Source of the DNA: CAWGYQ01 sp963817395
GTDB taxonomy: Bacteria > Acidobacteriota > Vicinamibacteria > Vicinamibacterales > CAVPJW01
Assembly (NCBI GenBank): GCA_963817395.1
Contig: CAWFOC010000004.1
Coordinates: 744,001-808,000, forward strand
Direction: 5' to 3'
Length of the DNA: 64,000 bases
Shown here piece by piece: positions 47,778 to 55,312 of the stretch. Below the pieces are notes generated by a model. That model was not told the origin of the DNA. It worked only from the letters and a program-made list of their open reading frames with translations, and did not search any database. A program made the translations under genes and the position numbers. Positions within the stretch are counted from its first letter, which is position 1, and each line of letters starts with the position of its first letter.

Positions 47778-48434
47778 TCAGAAGATGCGGGCCTGCGGCA
47801 CGGGCCACCATCGGACCTGGACCTTGCCGATGATGTATTTCTTCGGCACGAACCCCCAATGGCGGCTGTCGGAGCTGTTGTTGCGGTGGTCGCCCATGAC
47901 GAAGTAGTAGCCTTCGGGTACCACCTGCGGACCCCAGTCGTCGTGACTGCGGTACTCCGACGGGACATAGTCGTCGTGCATGGGCACGTCGTTCACATGG
48001 ACCCGGCCGTCGACGACACGCACTGTGTCGCCCTCTTCCGCGATGACACGCTTGACGAACGACTTGTCGGGGTTGAGGGGATAGTAGAGCATCACGATGT
48101 CGCCGCGGCGAGGCGGGCTGAAGCGGTACAGCAGCTTGTTCACGATCAAGCGGTCCTGGTCAGCCAGCGTGGGCGCCATGCTCTGGCCCTCGACGCGCGC
48201 GACCTGGAAGCCGAACGTGACAATGAGCGTCGCGTACACGGCAGCCGATGCCAGAGTTTTCACCCAGGCCACGAGCTCGTCGCGCACGATCGCGACACGC
48301 TTCGGCCAGGGCGAGCCTTGAGCAGGGACGGCCACCGCCCCGGGACCCGCCGCGGGGATGGCCAGCGCCTCGGGGCCCACTCCGGGGACGGTCACAGGAG
48401 AGGCCTCGGCCGCGTCGAGAGGGCGGAGCAGCAC
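47778..48434 (-). CDS. lepB: Signal peptidase I
   Basis: 218 residues from a GTG at 48434; the frame opens at a TTG at 48599, but that would overlap the LytTR regulator gene by 106 bases. After an Ala/Pro/Gly-rich cytoplasmic stretch comes a membrane anchor (LASAAVYATLIVTFGFQVA), the catalytic Ser in VEGQSMAPTL, the catalytic Lys in DKSFVKRVIAEEGD, and the box E motif GDHRNNSSDSRHWG. It removes signal peptides at the outer face of the inner membrane and would serve the many exported proteins in this window. Downstream of the LytS/LytTR pair, upstream of the CDF gene. Confidence 0.93.
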   Translation of the reverse strand: MLLRPLDAAEASPVTVPGVGPEALAIPAAGPGAVAVPAQGSPWPKRVAIVRDELVAWVKTLASAAVYATLIVTFGFQVARVEGQSMAPTLADQDRLIVNKLLYRFSPPRRGDIVMLYYPLNPDKSFVKRVIAEEGDTVRVVDGRVHVNDVPMHDDYVPSEYRSHDDWGPQVVPEGYYFVMGDHRNNSSDSRHWGFVPKKYIIGKVQVRWWPVPQARIF

Positions 48435-48493
48435 GTCACCCGCCTCGCCGAGCAGCAGCTGCTCGGGGCCGTCAATCGGCTCAGGGTGGCCCG

Positions 48494-49261
48494 TCAGAGC
48501 TTCAGGTACTCGCGCAGTCGCTTGGTCTGCGACCGGCTGACCGGAATCTCCGTGGCCTTCACGTCTTTCATCCTGAGGATGTAGTTCCGACTGAACCAAG
48601 GCACTATCTCCTTGATCTTGTTGATATTCACCAGGTGCGAGCGATGCACCCTCCAGAATACCGCCGGATCGAGCCTCGCCTGGAGCTCGTCGAGCGTCCT
48701 GAAATTAGACGTTCCTGAAAGTTGTCCTGTCACTATGTTAATCGACTCGTCGGCCAACGAGGCGTAGATGATTTCGTCGGCCTGGACCAGCAGGAACCGG
48801 TCGCCCACCCGGACGGCCAGCCGCTCCCGGCGGCTCTGACGCTCCGTGACCATCTGGACGATTCGTTCGAGCTGGTCTTTCAGCGGCCGCTCGGACGAGA
48901 TCCGCCTTCGTGCGCGCTCCAGGGCCTGCTCCAGCCGTGGCGCCTCGAGGGGCTTCAACATGTAGTCGACGGCGTTGACCTCGAAGGCCTCGATGGCATA
49001 CTGATCGTAGGCCGTGACGAAGATGATATGGGCCGGCCTCTCGCGCTCCAGCAGCCGGCGCGCCACCTCGAACCCGGTCAGCCCGGGCATCTGAATATCG
49101 AGAAACAGGACGTCGGGAGAGACGCGCTCAACGAGGGCCAGCGCCTCGAGGCCGTTGGAGGCGCGTCCGACGATCTCGATCCCGCCCGTTTCTTCGAGCA
49201 GGAAGCAGAGCTCGTCGCGAGCGTGCTGCTCGTCGTCGGCGACCACCGCGCGCAGGTTCAT
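48494..49261 (-). CDS. LytTR-family response regulator
   Basis: 255 residues. The receiver domain (1-120) has acidic DD at 9-10, phospho-acceptor Asp55 in VLFLDIQMPG, and the VTAYDQYAIEAFEVNAVDYMLKPL end with Lys. The C-terminal LytTR DNA-binding domain (about 145-255) has DEIIYASLADESINIVT, FWRVHRSHLVNINKIKEI and VSRSQTKRLREYL. It lies 4 bases downstream of the sensor kinase gene and forms a two-component pair with it, of the kind that often controls cell-envelope or peptide-response genes. Targets cannot be read from the sequence. Confidence 0.93.
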   Translation of the reverse strand: MNLRAVVADDEQHARDELCFLLEETGGIEIVGRASNGLEALALVERVSPDVLFLDIQMPGLTGFEVARRLLERERPAHIIFVTAYDQYAIEAFEVNAVDYMLKPLEAPRLEQALERARRRISSERPLKDQLERIVQMVTERQSRRERLAVRVGDRFLLVQADEIIYASLADESINIVTGQLSGTSNFRTLDELQARLDPAVFWRVHRSHLVNINKIKEIVPWFSRNYILRMKDVKATEIPVSRSQTKRLREYLKL

Positions 49262-49265
49262 GACT

Positions 49266-50588
49266 TCAGGCTGTCGCCCGCTCGGGCGAGATGGACAGCT
49301 CCGGGATCTCGATCCGGGCGCACGTGCCTTCCCCCGGGATGCTGCGAAGCTTGAGCTGGTAGGTGGCGCCGTAGATGACCCGCAGCCGCTCGTTGACGTT
49401 GTTCAATCCGATGCCACCGCCGAGGGACCCCAGACGCTGCTCGGTCATGCCCAGGCCGTCGTCGTCCACCTCGATAATCGCGTGACCGTGGTCGCGGCGG
49501 CTGCGGATGACAATGCGGCCGGCGCCGACCTTTCGCGACAGACCGTGCTTGATGGAGTTCTCGACGAGTGGCTGCAGGATCATGCTGGGCACGAGGATGT
49601 CGAGCGTGTCGGAGGCGATCTGCTTCTCGACGGTCAGATGGGGCCCGAACCGCACGACCTCGATATCGAGATATTCGTCCACCGCTTCCAGCTCTTCGCG
49701 CAGGGTCACGAAGTGCTCGTGGCTGCGCAGCAGTTTCCTGAGCAGCCTCGAGAGCTTGGTGATGAGCGTACGCGCCGTTTCCGGCTCCGACCGGATGAGC
49801 GACGAGATCGAGGTGAGGGTGTTGAAGAGGAAATGGGGATTGATCTGACTGGCCAACGCCTCGATCTTGGCCGCCAGCAGCAGCTTCTCCTGCTCCTGCA
49901 GCCGGTGTTCGATGCGGGCGTTGTTCCAGATCTTGATGGGTGTGGCAACAGCCAGCACGGCGGCCAGTACGACGAGCCCGCTCATCATCAGCGACGAGGA
50001 CCCGAGATAGAAAATCCGGCCGCTGCCGAACCGATGGCCGACCGTGAGGCGCAGCAGTTCGAGCGCCACGGGCGCCAGCAGGAGGACCACCTGCCAATCG
50101 GTGGCAGGATGACGAATGAACTGCCAGATGCGGCGGTGCAGCGAGGTCACGATGAACGGCGAAAAGTGCCAGATCTCTTCTTTCGGGCAGGCCTCCCGAA
50201 TGCCGCCGCCCGCGAAACCGCAGCCGACGGCAAAGGGGAGCGCGATCCACTCGCCCGCCATCGCGGCCGGAAAGCCCGCAAGGGCGCCGACCGTGGCGCC
50301 GGCATAGGGCCCGGCGATCAACCCGGCGACAAAGGCGGCCTCCAGCGTGAGGTCGGCCGCGTCATAGCGAAGGAGAAGCCGGGCGACGATGCCCGCGGCC
50401 ACGGGGATGCCGACAGCGGCCGCGAACACCAGTCGGTCGTTCCAGGCCCGGCGTTCGAAGATCAGAATGTGACGGAAGCGCCGGTAACGGACGAGCACCG
50501 TCGCCAGGAGTGCGATCACGCCGATCTTGACCACGAGCGTGGTCAGCAGGAACTGTTCGGGCGAGAGGAACTTGGGTTCCTGAACCAC
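49266..50588 (-). CDS. LytS-type sensor histidine kinase
   Basis: 440 residues. The N-terminal half holds about six membrane helices of the 5TM-LYT type (VGALAGFPAAMAGEWIALP, VGCGFAGGGIR). The cytoplasmic half has the His_kinase H-box SQINPHFLFNTLTSISSLIR with the phospho-acceptor His252, then PSMILQPLVENSIKHG (N box) and DDDGLGM with GGIGLNNVNERL (G boxes). It phosphorylates the response regulator encoded 4 bases downstream. Divergent from nuoI. Confidence 0.92.
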   Translation of the reverse strand: MVQEPKFLSPEQFLLTTLVVKIGVIALLATVLVRYRRFRHILIFERRAWNDRLVFAAAVGIPVAAGIVARLLLRYDAADLTLEAAFVAGLIAGPYAGATVGALAGFPAAMAGEWIALPFAVGCGFAGGGIREACPKEEIWHFSPFIVTSLHRRIWQFIRHPATDWQVVLLLAPVALELLRLTVGHRFGSGRIFYLGSSSLMMSGLVVLAAVLAVATPIKIWNNARIEHRLQEQEKLLLAAKIEALASQINPHFLFNTLTSISSLIRSEPETARTLITKLSRLLRKLLRSHEHFVTLREELEAVDEYLDIEVVRFGPHLTVEKQIASDTLDILVPSMILQPLVENSIKHGLSRKVGAGRIVIRSRRDHGHAIIEVDDDGLGMTEQRLGSLGGGIGLNNVNERLRVIYGATYQLKLRSIPGEGTCARIEIPELSISPERATA

Positions 50589-50683
50589 GGACTATCCTGG
50601 TTTCACGTTCGCGATCGCGTTGAGGATCAACACGTCGAATATACCGGCCGATTCTGAGGGTGTCAAACCAGAACGCCTTGAAA

Positions 50684-50692
50684 TGCTATGAT
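50684..50692 (+). promoter_or_regulatory. Extended -10 promoter element upstream of nuoI
   Basis: TGC followed by TATGAT (50687-50692) forms an extended -10 element about 63 bases before the nuoI start. No good -35 box lies at the usual distance, which suits an extended -10 promoter. Sequence match only. Confidence 0.35.
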
Positions 50693-50754
50693 GTGAGGAA
50701 CTTACGAGAGCGGACGCGGCGCCTCCGCGCGGCCGCGCGGTGGAGCCCTCAGCC

Positions 50755-51207
50755 GTGATTCGCCCATTCATCATTGGATTCGCGACGACGCTCAAGCACA
50801 TCTTCAAGAAGCCGATCACGGTGAACTATCCGGAACAGAAGGTTCCGATGTTCCCCAAGTATCGGGGCAAGCACGTGCTGATGCGCGACGAGCTTGGGCT
50901 CGAGAAATGCGTCGCCTGCGGTCTCTGCGCCGTGGCGTGCCCGGCCGATGCGATCTATCTCGAAGCCGCCGAGAACGACGGCACCGTGATGGCGGGCCCG
51001 CGCTACGCCTCCACGTACCAGATCCACAAGATGCGCTGCATCTTCTGCGGCTACTGCGAAGAGGCGTGTCCCGTGTCGGCGATCTTCATGGGCAAGGACT
51101 ACGAACTGGCCGTGTACAGCAAAGACGACTTCGTCTGGGACAAGGCGGACCTGCTGGTGCCCGCTCAAAGCGGGCCGGCCGGGACGTCCGGAGGCGCCGA
51201 ACGCTGA
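50755..51207 (+). CDS. nuoI: NADH-quinone oxidoreductase subunit I
   Basis: 150 residues from the GTG at 50755; an earlier GTG at 50740 is in frame but adds five residues not seen in the family. Two 4Fe-4S sites are clear: CVACGLCAVACPADAI and CIFCGYCEEACPVSAI, with KPITVNYPEQKVP and YRGKHVL before them. It carries clusters N6a and N6b of complex I between the hydrophilic arm and the membrane arm. No other nuo gene is near, so this copy stands alone here. The Ala/Gly-rich tail is not conserved. Confidence 0.92.
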   Translation: MIRPFIIGFATTLKHIFKKPITVNYPEQKVPMFPKYRGKHVLMRDELGLEKCVACGLCAVACPADAIYLEAAENDGTVMAGPRYASTYQIHKMRCIFCGYCEEACPVSAIFMGKDYELAVYSKDDFVWDKADLLVPAQSGPAGTSGGAER

Positions 51208-51295
51208 CTTCGCACGGTCCGCCCGTTCCAAGGTACAGGAATCAGCCAATCTGTTCACAGAATCACCAGTCGGGCGACGAAGCGCCGCATCATCC

Positions 51296-53134
51296 ATGAG
51301 CGGGTTCCTCGACGCGATCCGCGAGCGGGTGCTGGTTTGTGACGGTGCCGTGGGCACCATGCTGTACGCCAAGGGTGTCTTCATCAATCGGTGCTTCGAC
51401 GGACTCAACCTCACGCAGCCGGAGCTGGTGGCCGAGGTTCACCAGGAGTACCTGCGCGCCGGTGCCGATCTCATCGAAACCAACACGTTTGGCGCCAACC
51501 GCGTGAAGCTTGGAGGCTTCGGGCTGGGCGACCAGACTCGCGCCATCAACGAGCAGGGCGCCCGCCTTGCGCGGCAGGCCGCGCGCGATCAGGCCTGGGT
51601 GGCGGGCGCTATCGGACCGCTCGGGGTGCGCATCGAGCCTTGGGGCAAGACAGGCGTCGACGAAGCGCGAGAGTTCTTCCGTGAGCAGGCCGAGGGATTG
51701 CTCGCCGGCGGGGTCGACGTGTTCGTGCTCGAGACGTTCCGCGACCTCAACGAGATCGGCGCGGCCATCCACGCCGTGCAAAGCCTGTGCGACCTGCCCA
51801 TCGTTGCGCAAATGACGACGGAAGAGGATGGGCACAGCCTGGATGGAACGCCGCCCGAGCGTTTCGGCCCGGAACTGGAGCGACTGGGCGCCTCGGTGAT
51901 CGGCGTCAACTGCAGCGTCGGACCCGCGCCGATGCTCGAGACGATCGAGCGGCTGTCCAGAGTCACCGAGCTGCCGCTGGCCGCGCAGCCCAACGCCGGA
52001 AAGCCACGCGACATCGAGGGCCGTAACATCTACCTCTGTTCCCCCGAGTACATGGCGTCCTATGCGCGGCGCTTCATCGCGCACGGCGTACGGCTCGTCG
52101 GTGGCTGCTGCGGGACGACGCCAGAGCACATCCGCCAGATACGAATCGCCGTTCGCGCCATGAGGGTGGCGGCCCAACAGCCGGTGACGAGCTCGGTGGG
52201 CGGGCCTGTCGCCGACCGGCCCGTCGCGCCGGTGGCTCGAGGCGAGAAGTCACGCCTCGCACACGAGCTCGCGCGCGGCCGGCTGGTCGTGGGCGTCGAG
52301 GTGCTGCCGCCGCGCGGGTTGCAGATCCACGACGCGATTTCCCGTGCGCGCGCGTTGAAAATTCGCGGGGTGGACGTGGTGCACGTGTCGGATGGTCAGC
52401 GCGCCACGGCGAGGCTGAGCGCACTCTCGATGTCGGTGCTGATCGAACAGCACGTCGGCATCGAGACCATGCTGCATTACACCTGTCGCGACCGGAACAT
52501 GCTCAGCATGCAGTCCGACCTCCTGGGTGCGCACGCGATGGGCCTGCGCAATCTGCTGATTGTGACGGGCGATCCTCCACGCATGGGCACGTATCCAGAC
52601 GCGACGGCTGTCTACGATGTCGACTCGATCGGGTTGACGAACATCGTGGCCCGCCTCAATCAGGGCCTCGACATCGGAGGCACGAGCATCGGGGAGCCGA
52701 CCGCATTCCACATCGGGGTCGCCGCCAATCCCTCGGCGCTGACGCTCGACGAAGAGGTCAAGCGCTTCCGCTACAAGGTGGAGGCTGGGGCCGAGTTTGC
52801 GGTGACGCAGCCGGTCTTCGACGTCGGCGACTTCGAGACCTTCATCCGTCGAATCGAGGATGTACGGATCCCGATCATCGCCGGACTCTGGCCGTTCGAA
52901 AGTGCACGGAACGCGGAGTTTCTCGCCAATGAGGTGCCCGGCGTGCGTGTGCCCGAAGAACTGCTCCGGCGCATGCGGCGGGCCGACAGTTCCGAGGCCG
53001 CAGTGGCCGAAGGGGTCGCCATCGCCCGAGAGCTGGCTTCCCGTCTCAAGGGGTTGGTCCAGGGCTTTCAGGTGTCGGCGCCCTCCGGCAACATCGAAGC
53101 CGCTCTCGCCGTCATCGAGGCCATCGGGCGTTAG
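51296..53134 (+). CDS. Bifunctional homocysteine S-methyltransferase/methylenetetrahydrofolate reductase
   Basis: 612 residues from the ATG at 51296. The first half (1-290) is a zinc-dependent homocysteine methyltransferase: VCDGAVGTMLYAKG, ETNTFGANR, GVNCSVGP (Cys) and LVGGCCGTTPEHIR (two Cys). The second half (about 320-612) is a MetF-type TIM barrel: VGVEVLPPRG, HYTCRDRNMLSMQSDLLG, NLLIVTGDPP, KVEAGAEFAVTQPVFD. Together they reduce methylene-THF and use the methyl group to form methionine. Next gene starts just after the stop and uses SAM, which fits methyl supply for lipid methylation. Confidence 0.93.
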   Translation: MSGFLDAIRERVLVCDGAVGTMLYAKGVFINRCFDGLNLTQPELVAEVHQEYLRAGADLIETNTFGANRVKLGGFGLGDQTRAINEQGARLARQAARDQAWVAGAIGPLGVRIEPWGKTGVDEAREFFREQAEGLLAGGVDVFVLETFRDLNEIGAAIHAVQSLCDLPIVAQMTTEEDGHSLDGTPPERFGPELERLGASVIGVNCSVGPAPMLETIERLSRVTELPLAAQPNAGKPRDIEGRNIYLCSPEYMASYARRFIAHGVRLVGGCCGTTPEHIRQIRIAVRAMRVAAQQPVTSSVGGPVADRPVAPVARGEKSRLAHELARGRLVVGVEVLPPRGLQIHDAISRARALKIRGVDVVHVSDGQRATARLSALSMSVLIEQHVGIETMLHYTCRDRNMLSMQSDLLGAHAMGLRNLLIVTGDPPRMGTYPDATAVYDVDSIGLTNIVARLNQGLDIGGTSIGEPTAFHIGVAANPSALTLDEEVKRFRYKVEAGAEFAVTQPVFDVGDFETFIRRIEDVRIPIIAGLWPFESARNAEFLANEVPGVRVPEELLRRMRRADSSEAAVAEGVAIARELASRLKGLVQGFQVSAPSGNIEAALAVIEAIGR

Positions 53135-53205
53135 TGTTCGGGTTCGGCTTGCCGCGACGGGCGGGCAGTTATATAGTGCCCCAGCCTGTTCAGGCGGAGG
53201 ACGAC

Positions 53206-53991
53206 ATGGCGTTGTTCGATCGTCACGACTCCGAGAGTGACCACATTGCCGGCGGATCCGACGTGGGTACCCGGGCGCTCTCTGCGACCTCCGTCGAAGG
53301 CGACTTCGTCAACGCCGTGTATGAGAACATCGCGTGGTTCTATGACGCGGCGTTCGGCAAGATCCTCCATCCAGGTCGGCTCGATGCCATTCACCGCATG
53401 AGCATCACGCCTGGCGATCGCATTCTCGAGGTCGGCGTGGGCACGGGAATGAACGTGCCGCTCTACCCGGAGCATGCGATCGTCACCGGCATCGATTTGT
53501 CGGATTCGATGCTCGAGCGGGCCTACGAGCGCGTCGATCGGCGTGGGCTGTCCAATGTCCGGCTGCTTCGCATGGACGCCGGCGCGATGAGCTTCCCCGA
53601 CGAGTCCTTCGACATCGTCTACGCGCCGTACCTCATCAACGTCGTTCCGCACCCGTTGCAGGTGGCCCGCGAAATGTGGCGGGTCTGCAAACCGGGTGGC
53701 CGCATCATCCTGCTCAATCACTTTCGCAGCACGAACCCGATCATGTCGAAGCTCGAGGGGCTGTTTTCGCGCGTCACGGTCCATCTCGGGTTCCGCGCCG
53801 ATTTCGACCTGGCCGCGTTCCTCGCGCAGACCGGGTTTCACCCCATTTCCATCGAGAAAGTCAATTTCCCGCGCATCTGGCGGCTGGTCATCTGCGAGAA
53901 GGCGCCCACTCGGCAGCGAAAAGCGCCTGTCGGCCTGACCCGTCTCACGCGGAGTCGAACGGCCGCTCAGGCGACGCGCTCTGCGGCGTGA
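53206..53991 (+). CDS. Phosphatidylethanolamine N-methyltransferase-like (PmtA-type) methyltransferase
   Basis: 261 residues from the ATG at 53206 (GCGGAGGA upstream); an earlier GTG at 53134 is in frame. It has class I methyltransferase motifs: YENIAWFYDAAFGKILHPGR, RILEVGVGTGMNVPLYP, VTGIDLSDSMLERAYERV, FDIVYAPYLINVVPHPLQVAREMWRVCKPGG and LLNHFRSTNP. The APYLINVVPHP and LNHF segments match the bacterial PmtA family, which turns phosphatidylethanolamine into phosphatidylcholine with SAM. A UbiE-like quinone methyltransferase is the main alternative. Its 3' end overlaps the convergent M24 peptidase gene by 47 bases. Confidence 0.75.
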   Translation: MALFDRHDSESDHIAGGSDVGTRALSATSVEGDFVNAVYENIAWFYDAAFGKILHPGRLDAIHRMSITPGDRILEVGVGTGMNVPLYPEHAIVTGIDLSDSMLERAYERVDRRGLSNVRLLRMDAGAMSFPDESFDIVYAPYLINVVPHPLQVAREMWRVCKPGGRIILLNHFRSTNPIMSKLEGLFSRVTVHLGFRADFDLAAFLAQTGFHPISIEKVNFPRIWRLVICEKAPTRQRKAPVGLTRLTRSRTAAQATRSAA

Positions 53992-55237
53992 AGAGTTCGG
54001 CGCCGCTCTCGGTAATCACCATCTCGTCTTCCAGCCGCACGCCGAATTCACCGCGCAAATAGATGCCAGGCTCGTCGCTGAACACCATGCCCGGCGCGAG
54101 GGGCAGCGTGTTGCCGCGAACCAGATACGGCCACTCGTGCCCGTCCATGCCGATGCCGTGCCCGACGCGATGCGTGAAATAGCGGTAGCCCGGCCCGAAG
54201 CCGGCATCCTCGATGACGCGCCTGGCCGCAGCGTCCACCGCTTCGCAGGTGACGCCTGGCTTCGCCGCCGCCAGGGCGGCGTCTTGCGCGCGCCGTTCCA
54301 CGGCGAAGACTTCTTTGATGCGGGTGCTGGCGCGGCCGAGCACGAAGGTGCGGCTGATATCCGACTGGTAGCCGTCGGCTTCGCAACCACCGTCGATCAG
54401 CACGAGGCTGCCATCGCGGATCGTTTGCGCCGCCGTGGACCCATGGGGCAGCGCCGCGAATTCGCCGACCTGCACGCTTGCGCCGCCGGCGAACCCGAGT
54501 GCCTCGTGCGCGGCCGAGACGAGCGCGGCGAAATCGTTCCGGGTCATCCCCTCGGCCAGCGCGAGGTAGGCGGCCTCATACGCCCTGAGCGTGACGGCTG
54601 ACGCCAGACGCATCAACTCGAGCTCGTGCGCGTCCTTGACCATTCGGCAGCCGGCCGTGACCGCGGATGCGCTGGCGAGGGTCAGTGCGGGCGCCGCCTT
54701 CCGAATCTCGTCGCTGAAGGCGAAGCGCACCGTTTCTTCCACGGCCAGCCGGCCTGTCCGGATGCCGCGATCGTGCAGGCCCTGCGCGACGCGATCGTAC
54801 GGGCTCTCGTGTTCCTCCCACGTTCGCACGTCGGCCTGTCGATCGCCGAGCGGCCCCCCCTCCATCTGCTCGCGTGCCCGGTCCTCTTCGAACGCCGGGC
54901 AGACGAGAAACGCATCGCCACGGGCCGGCAGGACCGCCGCGAACAATCGCTCGCTCAGGCCCCATCGGATACCGGTGAAGTATCTGAGCGATGTGCCACC
55001 GCAGAGCAGCAGTGCGTCGAGCCCCTGCTCACCAAGCAGGCGGCGAGCCTTCTCGAGTCGTGCCCGCCGTTCGTCGGCCGTGATTGGCCGGACGCGGTCC
55101 CGCATCGAGGTCAGACTGGCCAGGGAGGGCGGCACTCGATTGTCGGCCGACGGCGCGCGTTGTGCCCACACGGGACTCGTGACGGCCAGCGTGGTGGCCG
55201 CAGACCCCGCACCCAGAAACCGGCGGCGGCTGATCAT
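53945..55237 (-). CDS. Tat-exported M24 family metallopeptidase (Xaa-Pro aminopeptidase type)
   Basis: 430 residues from the ATG at 55237, chosen for AAGGAG upstream and because it puts the twin-arginine motif SRRRFLGAGSAA at residues 3-14. The metal ligands of the pita-bread fold are all visible: GGCEADGYQSDISRTF (two Asp), HRVGHGIGMDGHEW (His), FSDEPGIYL (Glu) and RLEDEMVITESG (Glu). The N-terminal creatinase-like domain precedes them. It cleaves Xaa-Pro bonds at peptide N-termini, probably in the periplasm. Next to lon on the same strand, 75 bases downstream of it. Confidence 0.9.
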   Translation of the reverse strand: MISRRRFLGAGSAATTLAVTSPVWAQRAPSADNRVPPSLASLTSMRDRVRPITADERRARLEKARRLLGEQGLDALLLCGGTSLRYFTGIRWGLSERLFAAVLPARGDAFLVCPAFEEDRAREQMEGGPLGDRQADVRTWEEHESPYDRVAQGLHDRGIRTGRLAVEETVRFAFSDEIRKAAPALTLASASAVTAGCRMVKDAHELELMRLASAVTLRAYEAAYLALAEGMTRNDFAALVSAAHEALGFAGGASVQVGEFAALPHGSTAAQTIRDGSLVLIDGGCEADGYQSDISRTFVLGRASTRIKEVFAVERRAQDAALAAAKPGVTCEAVDAAARRVIEDAGFGPGYRYFTHRVGHGIGMDGHEWPYLVRGNTLPLAPGMVFSDEPGIYLRGEFGVRLEDEMVITESGAELFTPQSASPERPFDSA

Positions 55238-55312
55238 GTGGGCGACTCCTTGTCGGATGTGGGCCAAGCGACCGCGCGACAAAGACCAAGTCAAACCGGT
55301 TGTGCGGGGCGG

